This document shows positions 35,764 through 44,079 of a stretch of 64,000 bases of DNA, piece by piece. Both the position numbers and the translations under genes were made by a program. This stretch comes from Streptomyces filamentosus (GTDB taxonomy: Bacteria > Actinomycetota > Actinomycetes > Streptomycetales > Streptomycetaceae): positions 1,268,501 through 1,332,500 of the forward strand of contig NZ_BNBE01000003.1 of assembly GCF_014654895.1 (NCBI RefSeq), in the 5' to 3' direction. The notes under the pieces were generated by a model. The model did no database searches. It saw nothing but the letters and a program-made list of their open reading frames with translations, and had not been told where the DNA came from. The number at the start of each line of letters is the position of its first letter. Position 1 is the first letter of the stretch.

Positions 35764-36563
35764 GCTTCTCCTAGTCCTGGCGTTGCGCCGTGCCGGACCG
35801 GCAGCGCGCGAACGGCCTCCAACGTTTCCACCGGCCGCGCGGACGCGCACGCCTCCCGCCCATGCTGCACCAGCCCCACCGCGGCCTCGCGACCTAATAA
35901 GACCCCACAGTCGAACCCCTCGGCGCCCCCGTGGAAGCTCGGCAGCGGGACCACGGCCGCGGTCTCCGACGCCACGAAGTAGCGTTCCATCGCTTCCAGC
36001 GGCTCAACGAGCCCGATGTGGAGCGTCTTGACGCCGTTGCGGCGCTCGCCGGGGTCACGCAGCTCCAGCAGCCGCACCAGATGCTCGGACAACCCGCGGT
36101 GACGCGGCGGCCCGTACAGCACCCGGTAGTGCACCAGGTCGGGCTGCTGCGCCACGGCTGTCTCGATCGCCGCCAGGTACGCCTTCTCCCGACTGCGAGA
36201 TCCCGTGACCACCAGGTGTTCACGCGCACCGGCCACGACCTCGACCATGGCCTCCACGAGATCGGTGTACCGAGTGAGCACCCGCACGACCACGTCGGTT
36301 CCGGTGGCCTCCAGAGCACTGGCGGTATCACGCCCGTCCTGGTGGGCGAAGAGCACCTCGGAGCGTTCCCGGTAGAGCTGGCTCAACGCCCGGCGATTCC
36401 TCACCCCCGTGCGCTTGCGCCCCGACTCCCACGCACTGAGCAGGCTCGCGTCCGTCGCGCCGCCCGTGATCTCGTTCAGCTGGTCAGCAGCCTCCTCCTG
36501 GGTCAGGTTTTGAGCCAGCCGAGCGCGCTTGAGCGCCGAATCCGTCATGGCCGATCCGGTCAC
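35760..36563 (-). CDS. Xre-family regulator coupled to the M20 gene
   Basis: A 267-residue protein with an N-terminal HTH (ALKRARLAQNLTQEEAADQLNEITGGATDASLLSAWESGRKRTGVRN, residues 10-60) and a C-terminal domain of about 180 residues (VRVLTRYTDLVEAMVEVVAGAREHLVVTGSRSREKAYLAAI) of unknown function that may sense a ligand. GTG 36563 follows a GGGGGA ribosome binding site; ATG 36548 is possible. It overlaps the M20 gene by GTGA and probably controls it. Confidence 0.8.
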   Translation of the reverse strand: MTGSAMTDSALKRARLAQNLTQEEAADQLNEITGGATDASLLSAWESGRKRTGVRNRRALSQLYRERSEVLFAHQDGRDTASALEATGTDVVVRVLTRYTDLVEAMVEVVAGAREHLVVTGSRSREKAYLAAIETAVAQQPDLVHYRVLYGPPRHRGLSEHLVRLLELRDPGERRNGVKTLHIGLVEPLEAMERYFVASETAAVVPLPSFHGGAEGFDCGVLLGREAAVGLVQHGREACASARPVETLEAVRALPVRHGATPGLGEA

Positions 36564-37032
36564 CGATCCCCCAAGGGTGTACGTGGACGGCAGGCAGACC
36601 GCCGGCGCTTGGCCATCACCGCGTGCCGAGTTGCCGAGTCGCGGCTACGCCGTGCTATGGGTCGCAGCTCTGCCCTGGTTGTGTTGTGCCCGCGCTCGGG
36701 CCTGGACCTTCTCCCGGGACGCGACGACAAGAAGAAACCGCTCATCGTGCCCATTACCGCCGTCTGGATCCGCCGACGGTCCCCGCCCGGTAAGCCGCTC
36801 CTGCCCTGCACCGTGCCCCCATGCCGATCCGTCTCGTCAGTGAGCGATGCTGCCACCCAGACGCGACAGGCGACAGTCCCCTGTCCAGCGCGATGCGCGC
36901 TTGCTGGACGCCGGGGGAGCTTCGACGTGCCCCCGGCGTGGCCGGCGCACTGTGTGCGAGTGCATCAATGAGGGGATGGATGGCTCGCCTCACTGGAGCA
37001 CCTCCCCACGAACGGTACGAGTCAGTCGATGC
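36564..37032. other. Gap at the junction between lasso/M20 genes and the plasmid/phage-like block
   Basis: About 470 bases without a convincing gene. The left edge of the next block is a truncated gene ending at 37033, so this gap may contain the junction of two DNA segments. I found no terminal repeat, tRNA fragment or IS end. Confidence 0.4.
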
Positions 37033-37419
37033 TCAGAGGCGATTCACAGAAGGCTCCAGGTGGGGGAAGGCGGTTGTGAGGACCCGGGGGTTCATGGGGC
37101 TGGCCAGCACCAGGACGCCGACGAGCGGCAGTCCCTCGACCGCGAGGTCGCCGGCGCCCAGCGGCGCCTCCTGGTCGAGGAGTCCGTAGGGACGGTGCAG
37201 GACGGCGGGCCAGCCGGACAGGTAGTGGTGCCGCTGCACGAAGGCCTTCGCGGTGGCCTCTGGGATGGTGGTCACCGTGTAGCGCTGGGCACGGAACCCG
37301 CCTTCGGAGACGTGGCGCCACGTCGGGGTGCCATAGCGCCATCGCTGGGTGAAACCGCGGGGGTCGCCGACCTTCATGGCCCGCAGGTCGGCGGGCCGTG
37401 GCGTGATGATCGAGGTCAT
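37033..37419 (-). CDS. Truncated Mom-like (GNAT-fold) protein
   Basis: A 128-residue frame starting at an ATG that overlaps the DpdA-like stop (ATGA). The segment EATAKAFVQRHHYLSGWPAVLHRPYGLLDQ...LVGVLVLASPMNPRVLTTAFPHLEPSV resembles the N-terminal half of Mom-like DNA-modification and related GNAT-fold proteins from actinobacterial phages and plasmids. The C-terminal half expected for that family is missing: the frame stops directly after EPSVNRL, at the edge of the gap. It is therefore probably a broken gene, cut where the block joins foreign DNA. Assignment to the Mom group is by eye. Confidence 0.5.
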   Translation of the reverse strand: MTSIITPRPADLRAMKVGDPRGFTQRWRYGTPTWRHVSEGGFRAQRYTVTTIPEATAKAFVQRHHYLSGWPAVLHRPYGLLDQEAPLGAGDLAVEGLPLVGVLVLASPMNPRVLTTAFPHLEPSVNRL

Positions 37420-38201
37420 GGGCACCTGCGCTGGGCGTCGGTGATGTGGTCGAGCAGGTCCTGGCGCCACCACAGGGCGTGGCGCATGCAGTTGTTCTCA
37501 CGCTGGTGGGACTCGCTGCATCCGCGCTCGTGGCGGCCGCCGTAGGACCAGGCGAGGCTGTCGGCCGAGGCCACGCTCTTGTGTGCGATCTTCAGACCGG
37601 CCTTCTTGAAGCCGAACGCGTGGATGCGGATGCCGGCCTGCGCGAGGTCCGCGAGCAGTATCACAGGCAGGTCCAGGCGTGGGCGGCGGCAGATGCTTCC
37701 GACGCCGACCAGCGGTTCCTTCGTCAGGTCCACTCCGGCCTTGTCGAACATGTCGACGCACTGGAAGTAGCTGGCGGCCGTCCACCCCTGGATCACAGGG
37801 ATGATCGGCAGGTCGGGTGCGAGTGAGCGCAGTTCGACGAAGTTCGCGACGGTCAGCTCGAGATGCTGCTTCAGCGTTTTGCCCGTCTTGCGGAGGACAT
37901 CCCATTCGCACATCCAGTCCTGCTGGGCGGCGGCATGGAGCTGGCCCACCTCGTCGTGGTAGCGGCGGACCGCTGCCGCGTAGGTGCGGGCGTCCTGGCG
38001 CCACCCTCCGTGGAGCGAGAGCTCGCTGAACCCCCCGCTGTCGAGGAACCAGCTGTGCCGGGCGCGCGGCAGGGCCCGCCGGCCCGTGAGGCGGCGGTGT
38101 GAGACGCACAGGGGGACGTCGGCCGTTTCGAGCCAGGCCGGGTGATGGGCGCCCAGGAAGAACTCGAAGGCCGGTGTGGGCGGTGGTGCGGTGATGGTCA
38201 C
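37416..38201 (-). CDS. DpdA-like transglycosylase (TGT fold)
   Basis: A 261-residue protein resembling DpdA-type relatives of tRNA-guanine transglycosylase, which insert 7-deazaguanines into DNA. Visible features are FFLGAHHPAWLE, LDSGGFSELSLHG (the DSGGF element of the TGT active site), MCEWDVLRKTGKTLKQHLELT, IPVIQGW, LVGVGSICRR and IHAFGFKK. It is much shorter than bacterial Tgt (about 370 residues) and lacks the Tgt zinc site, supporting a DNA or other non-tRNA role. GTG 38201 overlaps the preceding stop. No preQ0 biosynthesis genes are in the window, so a precursor would come from the host or elsewhere on the element. Confidence 0.7.
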   Translation of the reverse strand: MTITAPPPTPAFEFFLGAHHPAWLETADVPLCVSHRRLTGRRALPRARHSWFLDSGGFSELSLHGGWRQDARTYAAAVRRYHDEVGQLHAAAQQDWMCEWDVLRKTGKTLKQHLELTVANFVELRSLAPDLPIIPVIQGWTAASYFQCVDMFDKAGVDLTKEPLVGVGSICRRPRLDLPVILLADLAQAGIRIHAFGFKKAGLKIAHKSVASADSLAWSYGGRHERGCSESHQRENNCMRHALWWRQDLLDHITDAQRRCP

Positions 38202-38572
38202 GGCGTGCGGTCTTCCGATGGGTTCGGGGCGGACGGGTCGGGATCGGGCCAGGGCGCGGGCAGGGTGGGGTCGCCGTCGCGCTCGCGGACCTTGTCCAGC
38301 GCGCCGGCGGCCCGGAGGCGCGGGACGTGCAGTTCGGCGGCCTCGTGGCCGCTGGGCCTGCGGCAGCGTCGGCCCGCGGGCGCTTTGCACCCGGGGCAGT
38401 CCAGGGACAGGGGGCAGGTGTAGCCGTCGACCAGACCGCCGCAGGGGCACGTCGCCCCGAGCGGTGCCCCGGCCCGGTCGATGAGAATGCCGCGCGCCAG
38501 AAGGGCATGCAGTTCGGACAGCAAAGCGGGACGGGGGACCGGCTGGGTCAGCGCCGTACTCGGGCGGTTCAC
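38198..38572 (-). CDS. Phage-type zinc-finger protein
   Basis: A 124-residue protein. ATCPCGGLVDGYTCPLSLDCPGCKAPAGRRCRRPSGHEAAELHVPRLRAAG contains the CPxCxAxxGxxCxxxxGxxxxxxHxxR pattern common in small actinophage and plasmid zinc-finger proteins. The C-terminus is proline-rich. GTG 38572 overlaps the stop of the upstream gene and its own stop overlaps the DpdA-like start, so it is tightly coupled. It could bind nucleic acid for the modification enzymes. Confidence 0.65.
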   Translation of the reverse strand: MNRPSTALTQPVPRPALLSELHALLARGILIDRAGAPLGATCPCGGLVDGYTCPLSLDCPGCKAPAGRRCRRPSGHEAAELHVPRLRAAGALDKVRERDGDPTLPAPWPDPDPSAPNPSEDRTP

Positions 38573-39063
38573 GCTGGACACTCGCCGTCCTCGCAGAAGA
38601 CGGCGCCCCTGGGCCACAGCCGGGTGATGCCGAGCGTGGTCAGCAGCCGCGTGAGGTCGCTGTCCGGGGGCTCAGGCACCAGGAGGGTCTTGGTGAGGGT
38701 GTTGCCGAACAATCCGCTCAGGTCGAGGAGTTCGCCGATGGCTTCCTGGAGGGCCGGGCGGCTGATGGTGCCCCGGGCGATGACGAGCCTGCCCGTGGTG
38801 AGATCGACCAGGTCGACGGCGAGCGGGTGCGGCTCGCCGGCCATCTTCAGTGTGCATCGGCTCAGTTCGTGCCCGGCCGCCAGGAGGTGGTCACGCAAGG
38901 CGCAGAGCAGCAGCTCCGCCGCCGCGTCCTGCGGCGCCGGCTCTACTCCTGGGTGGGGGCGGAACGGGTGGAAGAGGGGCACGGGGATGACGTGGGCGTG
39001 GGCCGAGCGCGGCCCCGGGGGAAGAGCTGGAGCGGACGAGGGCAGGAAAGCCGGATCGTGCAT
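38569..39063 (-). CDS. Hypothetical protein (possible nuclease-like fold)
   Basis: A 164-residue protein. A proline-rich N-terminus is followed by LKMAGEPHPLAVDLVDLTTGRLVIARGTISRPALQEAIGELLDLSGLF, whose order (Asp, strand, A-x-G, helix with LQEAIGELLDL) recalls PD-(D/E)xK nuclease relatives, but the catalytic Glu-x-Lys is not clear. The C-terminus is FCEDGECPA. It is coupled to the zinc-finger gene by GTGA. Treat the fold as a guess. Confidence 0.5.
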   Translation of the reverse strand: MHDPAFLPSSAPALPPGPRSAHAHVIPVPLFHPFRPHPGVEPAPQDAAAELLLCALRDHLLAAGHELSRCTLKMAGEPHPLAVDLVDLTTGRLVIARGTISRPALQEAIGELLDLSGLFGNTLTKTLLVPEPPDSDLTRLLTTLGITRLWPRGAVFCEDGECPA

Positions 39064-39132
39064 GGCGGACCAATCGGGGTGATGACGTGGGGTGGGGCGG
39101 GCCCGGCCAGTGAATCCTGGCCGGGCGAGGGG

Positions 39133-39678
39133 TCAGTCTGAGATCAGACGCATGCGCTGGGCTTGGGCATCCCACCGGCACTCGGCGTAGAGCCGGTTGA
39201 AGTCAGGCATGGCGTCCGGGTGGTCGGCCGAACATGGCTCCCAGCCGCTGGAGCCCAGTCGCGCGTAGAACCCGTACTCGTGGCACTCGGCCTCGCCGGG
39301 CATACGTCCGGTCCACAGCGTCCTGCACCGGTCGGTGAAGTGGCCGCAGCCGGATCGCTGCAAGCCGGTGAGGGCGCACCGGGCGAGGTCGCAGCGATCC
39401 GTGTGCAGTGATCCGACGGTCGCGTAGCAGCTCGGGCAGGGCCCTGCGGCGGACTGGGTGTCCGTGGCGACGTCGACCAAGTGCTGCAGCCGGGCGCCGA
39501 TCCAGGCCTCCTTGTACGCCACGAAGATCTCGACCGTCTCATCGGCCAGGCCGAGCGGGCCCGTGACCATGATCTCCCCAGTGTCCGTGACGGCGAGTTG
39601 GGTGTCGGTGTAGCTGGTGGTGGTGATGACGGTAACGGTGAACGAGCCGCTGGTGAGCGTGCGGCGGACGAGTGTCAC
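39133..39678 (-). CDS. Hypothetical cysteine-rich protein
   Basis: A 181-residue protein. Residues 75-125 carry CPSCYATVGSLHTDRCDLARC and a further CGHFTDRC, a probable zinc site; the N-terminal half is a beta-rich stretch (GSFTVTVITTTSYTDTQLAVTDTGEIMVTGPLGL). The family is not recognised. It is the first gene behind the promoter at 39856-39884 and heads the unit that ends with the DpdA-like and Mom-like genes. Confidence 0.6.
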   Translation of the reverse strand: MTLVRRTLTSGSFTVTVITTTSYTDTQLAVTDTGEIMVTGPLGLADETVEIFVAYKEAWIGARLQHLVDVATDTQSAAGPCPSCYATVGSLHTDRCDLARCALTGLQRSGCGHFTDRCRTLWTGRMPGEAECHEYGFYARLGSSGWEPCSADHPDAMPDFNRLYAECRWDAQAQRMRLISD

Positions 39679-39855
39679 GGGAGGGCATTCCTCGGGGCGG
39701 GCGGGGCAGAGGTGGGGAGCGGAGGGGCGCGAACTTCGCGGGGCGGGGTTCGTCGGCTGGCCAGGATCGCCTGCGGTGGCTGCTTGGGGCGGTGCTCCCG
39801 TCCAGGGGCAGGCGACCGGCGCCGCTCCGGCGACGATTCCGTCCCCGCCCGCGCA

Positions 39856-39884
39856 ATGATGTCGGGGTAAATCCAGTTATGAAA
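39856..39884 (-). promoter_or_regulatory. Shared regulon promoter P1 (weakest copy)
   Basis: On the minus strand it reads TTTCAT (39884-39879), a 17-base spacer starting AACTGGATTTA, and CATCAT (39861-39856). It differs from the consensus at one base in each of the -35 and box, and in the -10. It overlaps the 3' end of the gene at 39877 and would drive 39678 to 37033. Confidence 0.55.
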
Positions 39885-40347
39885 CGTCGTCCGGGTGGAT
39901 GGTGTGGTGAGCGGCCTGGGCGACCAGCGCCCCGAGGTCGGTGCGGAACGGGATGCCGTCTCCGGGGGCGGGGTTTCCCTGCTCGTCGCGGAACTCGATG
40001 AGCAGAAGCCGTGCCAGGGTCTGCTGTGTCGGCCACGGCACTCCTCGGGCGAGCCGGCCGTCAGGTCCGATCTCTTCCGTCAGGGCCTTGATCTGCCCCC
40101 CGTTGAGGGCGGCGCGGCGGCCTGCCGCGGTGATGATGAACGGGCGGGAGTCGTCGGCGCGGTCCAGGTCGTCGAGGGCGGCTTGGCCGTTGAGGACGTA
40201 GCCGTCGGTGTCGTTGCGGTAGGCGTACTTCTCCGTGACGAACAGGCGCAGCATCCGCGGGCCCACCTTGGGCAGGTGGCCGTCGGGGTGCAGGGAGGCC
40301 GTCCGCAGACGGGCGACGGCTGTTGTGGTCAGCGTGGTGGAAGGCAT
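39877..40347 (-). CDS. Hypothetical protein
   Basis: A 156-residue soluble protein (MPSTTLTTTAVARLRTASLHPDGHLPKVGPRMLRLFVTEKYAYRNDTDGYVLNGQAALDDLDRADDSRPFIITAAGRRAAL). No family is recognised. ATG 40347 is preceded by GGGAG. It is the second gene of the P2 unit, 41 bases behind the gene at 40389. Confidence 0.6.
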   Translation of the reverse strand: MPSTTLTTTAVARLRTASLHPDGHLPKVGPRMLRLFVTEKYAYRNDTDGYVLNGQAALDDLDRADDSRPFIITAAGRRAALNGGQIKALTEEIGPDGRLARGVPWPTQQTLARLLLIEFRDEQGNPAPGDGIPFRTDLGALVAQAAHHTIHPDDVS

Positions 40348-40388
40348 GAAAGCTCCCGGATGTCGGGGGTGGAACGAGGGGTGGCCCG

Positions 40389-40793
40389 TCAGCGGAGCGT
40401 GAGCCGGGGGGCGTAGTGTCGGCCGAGCCCGCCGTACGGGATCTCGGCGCCCGCACGCCGGGCCTGGTTCAGAAGACCTTTCAGGGTCCGCTTCTTGGAG
40501 TCCGCGTGCGCACCGAGGTGTGGCCGTGTGATGCGCTTGGGCAGCCGGTCCAGCGGCCACTCCCACACGAGGTGGTGGGGGTACTTCGGGTTCCGCTGTC
40601 GATCCAAGGGGCCGGTTGTCAGGCGGCCCTCCGCCGTGTAGACGAACAGGGAGTTGGCACAGAGGAACTTGCCCTCCGGGAAGAGCTCCGCCACGACGGC
40701 ACAGATCGCGTCGAGAACGTCTGGGGTGGTCTCCTTGAGAGCGGCCCGGGCGGCGTCCATCGTGCTGATGGCATCTATCTCTGGGGTGTTCAC
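40389..40793 (-). CDS. Hypothetical protein
   Basis: A protein of about 134 residues (GTG 40793 behind GGGAG; a start at 40865 would leave almost no leader). It contains FPEGKFLCANSLFVYTAEGRLTTGPLDRQRNPKYPHHLVWEWPLDRLPKRITRPHLGAHADSKKRTLKGLLNQARRAGAEIPYGGLG. Not recognised. It is the first gene behind promoter P2. Confidence 0.55.
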   Translation of the reverse strand: MNTPEIDAISTMDAARAALKETTPDVLDAICAVVAELFPEGKFLCANSLFVYTAEGRLTTGPLDRQRNPKYPHHLVWEWPLDRLPKRITRPHLGAHADSKKRTLKGLLNQARRAGAEIPYGGLGRHYAPRLTLR

Positions 40794-40880
40794 GAATCTC
40801 CCGAGGACGTCGGCTTTGCGGCAGTGGGTGCTGTCACGTGTGACGGGGTCAGCCGACCGGGGCACTCACGGCATACCCAT

Positions 40881-40909
40881 ACAGTACATACATAAATCCA
40901 ATTATGCAA
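40881..40909 (-). promoter_or_regulatory. Shared regulon promoter P2
   Basis: TTGCAT (40909-40904), a 17-base spacer starting AATTGGATTTA, and TACTGT (40886-40881) on the minus strand. Transcription would start near 40874. It matches the consensus of the other copies in this block. Confidence 0.8.
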
Positions 40910-41060
40910 TCCATGGGTGAGGTGTCGGCATCCCCGTTCCTGGCATCCCGCCGGCGCCTGCCGCTCGCTCCCTCGGGCGGTTGGCCGCTGTCGTTTTGCC
41001 GCCGGAAGGGGGCGGATCCGCTGTGCTGAACCCGGGGCGTCTTCGTACGTGCCGGGTAGA

Positions 41061-42164
41061 TCAGGCGACCAGGCCGTACAGCGCGACTTGACGGGCGCGG
41101 TACTTCGACGTCATCGCCCGCCCGACATGCGCCGCCATCGCCGTACCTGCCGGCGGCCGCGCGGCGGGACCCTCGGCCGCCTCCAGGGCTTCGGCACGCC
41201 GGACGATCTCCCGCATCGACAGGCCCTTCTTGAAGTCGGCGCCGATCTTGGCCTCGGTCCGGGCGAACGCCGCGGCGAGCTCCGGCACGCGTCGCGCGCC
41301 GTTCACGAGGTCGCTATTGCATCCGAGGACACAGAAGACGCAGCTCAGGCGCCGGTTTCCCCAGTCATAGGCCGGGTGGTACGGAATTCGGGAACGGGCG
41401 ATCTCCCGCCATACCCTCCGGTCGTTCCACGTGTGAATAGGTCGCCATGTCGTGATGTGCCGGCGGCCATTGCTCGCCCCGCGGTCGATCTCCACCTCGG
41501 CGAGCTTCGCCCGCTGGGTGCTCTCGGCCGCGCGCTGCCCGATGCAAGCCAAGATCCGCACGGGCCGTCCCAGGTGCGCGAGCTCGTTGGTGAGCCGGGT
41601 GTAAAGGGTCCGGATCGGCCCTCGCTTTTCGCCGCTCGTGCACCAGCGCGCCGAACTCGACGGCCAGGCCGGCGCGACCTTCGCCTGCGCCGGGTCCTCG
41701 CCGCGCTCGAGAGCGTCCTTCTCTGCCTTCGCCTTCAGCTTGGCGTGGCGGGTTTCGACCCGGTCGAGGAAGTCGACGCCGGAGGTCACCACCTCGAACC
41801 GTCGGACTCCGCAGAGGCGGGCCTGCAACTCGGCGAGCTCGCGGGTGCCTTTCCACTCGGCCCGGCCCAGGTCCGCGTGCACGACGACGACCTTGTCCAG
41901 CATCCCCAGAGCCTTCGCGCGGCGGACGACGTACGAGAGCATCGCCTGGCTGTCCTTGCCACCGGAGGATGACACGACCACCCAGTCCGCGTCCCGGATC
42001 AGCTCGTCGGGGACGGTCGTCGACGGCGTGAACGGCACGGACGGATGCACGGCCCGCCTGCGCTTCCGCTTCGGCTTGGGCTTCGGAACGACCAGGACGG
42101 CCGCGGGGTCCGCGGGGTCCGCGGCCTCGAGGCCGCGGAGGCTGAAGAGGGCGTCTGTGCGCAT
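41061..42164 (-). CDS. PAPS-reductase-like PP-loop protein with iron-sulfur-type cysteines
   Basis: A 367-residue member of the PAPS reductase/DndC-like PP-loop superfamily. A lysine-rich N-terminal segment (PKPKPKRKRRR) precedes the PP-loop VVVSSSGGKDSQAMLSYVV (about residues 63-81). Downstream are RWCTSGEKRGPI and RRLSCVFCVLGCNSDLV, whose four cysteines could hold an iron-sulfur cluster as in DndC and TtcA relatives. It activates or transfers sulfur, or forms an adenylate, on an unknown substrate. It is shorter than DndC, and no dndB/D/E genes are nearby. ATG 42164 follows AAGGA. It is the last gene of the P3 unit. Confidence 0.72.
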   Translation of the reverse strand: MRTDALFSLRGLEAADPADPAAVLVVPKPKPKRKRRRAVHPSVPFTPSTTVPDELIRDADWVVVSSSGGKDSQAMLSYVVRRAKALGMLDKVVVVHADLGRAEWKGTRELAELQARLCGVRRFEVVTSGVDFLDRVETRHAKLKAKAEKDALERGEDPAQAKVAPAWPSSSARWCTSGEKRGPIRTLYTRLTNELAHLGRPVRILACIGQRAAESTQRAKLAEVEIDRGASNGRRHITTWRPIHTWNDRRVWREIARSRIPYHPAYDWGNRRLSCVFCVLGCNSDLVNGARRVPELAAAFARTEAKIGADFKKGLSMREIVRRAEALEAAEGPAARPPAGTAMAAHVGRAMTSKYRARQVALYGLVA

Positions 42165-42362
42165 AGCGGAGCGTCCTTGGGGATCGTGCGGGCCGGAGTG
42201 CAGCCTGGGCCGTACTCCGGCGCTGGTGGTCGAGCTAGTGGGGCGGGTGGGGCGGCCGCCCAGGCGGGGCTATGAGTCGAAGACGCAGAACCGGAAGGGC
42301 AGCTCCGGGGCCGCCTGGACGCGGTCTCGTAGCACCGGTGCATCCGTGTCAGCCCGCAGTCG

Positions 42363-43229
42363 TCACGACCCGCCTTCCTGCGCGGGGGCCTGGGGCCCGC
42401 AGCCCGGCTCCCACGAGAGGTGGATGACCGCCGGACGCTCACCGGGTTCGTACGCGAAGTGCCACCTCAGGCCGTCCTCGTCCGTGGCACGCCGGCGGCC
42501 TGCGTGATTCGACGGGAGGTCGGGTCGTACGTGGGTGCTGCGGCTGTACGCGGCCTCAACCACCTTCTTCCCTGTCGAGCGGGTGAACTCGGTTCTGAGT
42601 ACGTCCTGGGCGAAGCGGCGCAGCACCAGGGTGGTGAAGCGGACCGGGAGGCCGTCCTGCAGCGCGAGGACCCAGCCCTTGTCCGTGCGGCGGCGGCTTC
42701 GGCTCCGGCTGGGCACACCGGCCTTGACCTGGGCGTAGGTGCGGTCACGGTGCGCGGTGCCGTAGCCGAGGACGCAGGCGGCGTCAGGCGAGAGCAGGAG
42801 GGAGAACCCTTCTCGGGCCAGCATCCGCCAGGCGCCGCCCTCGACGCGCTGATGCGTGCCGGTGGCGATGAGGTTCTCCAGAAGCGAGCGGATCTCCGCT
42901 TCCGCCGTCGCGCGGTCGCCCCCGTGCGCGGCGCAGTACCGCTCGATCGCCGAGCGGGTCACCCCGAGCTGCGGATCGTGCGCTTCGTCGGAGGCCAGGG
43001 GCAGCCGATCCGTGGCGGCCGTGACCAGCTCGCGCGCGGAGGGAGCAGCCGGGCACGGGTCTGCCGGGGCGATCGGCTTCTGTGGGCGCCGGAAGCCGGC
43101 GCACGTGCCGCACCACCCGTCGGCGCGCTGTGTCGGCCGGTAGCAACGGCCTCCGCCGCGCTCGTAACGGGAGCAGCGACTGTGGCTCGTGAGCGCGGCC
43201 AGGGAAGAGGGGGTCGGTCGGTCGTGCAT
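42363..43229 (-). CDS. Hypothetical protein with an N-terminal cysteine-rich motif
   Basis: A 288-residue protein. Residues 18-45 have CSRYERGGGRCYRPTQRADGWCGTCAGF, a four-cysteine zinc motif seen in small phage proteins. The middle (VTRSAIERYCAAHGGDRATAEAEIRSLLENLIATGTHQRVEGGAWRMLAREGFSLLLSPDA) may bind DNA. The C-terminus includes LRWHFAYEPGERPAVIHLSWEPGC. The family is not recognised. It is part of the P3 unit. Confidence 0.6.
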   Translation of the reverse strand: MHDRPTPSSLAALTSHSRCSRYERGGGRCYRPTQRADGWCGTCAGFRRPQKPIAPADPCPAAPSARELVTAATDRLPLASDEAHDPQLGVTRSAIERYCAAHGGDRATAEAEIRSLLENLIATGTHQRVEGGAWRMLAREGFSLLLSPDAACVLGYGTAHRDRTYAQVKAGVPSRSRSRRRTDKGWVLALQDGLPVRFTTLVLRRFAQDVLRTEFTRSTGKKVVEAAYSRSTHVRPDLPSNHAGRRRATDEDGLRWHFAYEPGERPAVIHLSWEPGCGPQAPAQEGGS

Positions 43230-43276
43230 GCGTGGTCCTTGCGGGGGCGAAAGACAGGTCGTAGGGGGACGGAGCC

Positions 43277-43984
43277 CTATCCGGCGAGTCGGACGTCGAG
43301 GCTGAACACCAGGTGATCCGGCGGCAGTTCGTCGAGATAGCGGTTGGCCAGGTCCAGGTAGCGCGTACTGCCGGTCTCGTCGTCGTCGGCGGCGCTGATG
43401 AAGGACGGGTTGATGTGGAGGATGCCGTCGACCGTCAGGAGAAGGTCACCGGGAACGGCGCGCTGCCGGGCGCGTTCGACGAACGCATCGTGGTCCAGCG
43501 CGACCAGAGCGGCAGTCTCTGCCATTCGGCGGTGCGACCGGGACGCATCGAGGTCGGTGAGGACCTGGAGCTGCGGTTGGGCGCGGAACTCCTGGAGTGC
43601 TCGGCCAGGGGCCTGCGGATGGCGCTGGCGGAAGGAACTGAGGGGGACGGCCGGGGACAGAGTGGCCGTGGCGCTCTTCCACGCACGGTAGAGCCGGGAG
43701 GCCTGCGTGGCCCGGTGTACGCGCATCGCGGGGAAGTCCAGCAGATCCCGGCGACCGCCGCTGCACGTGGGAAGGCCGGATTGGCGTGCCCGGGAGCTCT
43801 GGACGAGGCTCCCATCGCTCGGTGTGGCGTCCGGGCGGACGGCGAGATGGGTGTCGTATCGCCCGTAGGCGGTCCAGGTGTAGAGGTCGTCGGGGTACGG
43901 CGCGATCGCCTCGTTGATCGCGTCCGCCCAGTCGTGCGGGTCGTTCAGGGGCGGGAGGCAGACGAGCGCATGGCGGGAGGTCAT
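43277..43984 (-). CDS. Hypothetical protein
   Basis: A 235-residue protein starting MTSRHALVCLPPLNDPHDWADAINEAIAPYPDD at ATG 43984, with AALVALDHDAFVERARQRAVPGDLLLTVDGILHINPSFIS towards the C-terminus. The segment RYLDLANRYLDELPPDHLVFSLDVRLAG ends it. I do not recognise a family. It is a member of the P3 unit. Confidence 0.58.
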   Translation of the reverse strand: MTSRHALVCLPPLNDPHDWADAINEAIAPYPDDLYTWTAYGRYDTHLAVRPDATPSDGSLVQSSRARQSGLPTCSGGRRDLLDFPAMRVHRATQASRLYRAWKSATATLSPAVPLSSFRQRHPQAPGRALQEFRAQPQLQVLTDLDASRSHRRMAETAALVALDHDAFVERARQRAVPGDLLLTVDGILHINPSFISAADDDETGSTRYLDLANRYLDELPPDHLVFSLDVRLAG

Positions 43985-44079
43985 GGGGGTCCTGCGTGAG
44001 TGAAGGGCAGCGGCCCGGCTCGCCGGACGGCCGGTCGCTGCCGGTCGGTCTTGTGTCGCTGGGGCGGCGTGCATCGGTG

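Noticed and set aside
37416..38201. Housekeeping tRNA-guanine transglycosylase (tgt)
   Set aside because: Too short, lacks the zinc-binding C-terminal segment, and lies among phage-type genes; the DpdA-like reading fits better.
41061..42164. DndC of a phosphorothioation system
   Set aside because: Shorter than DndC and no dndB, dndD or dndE gene is nearby; kept as PAPS-reductase-like.
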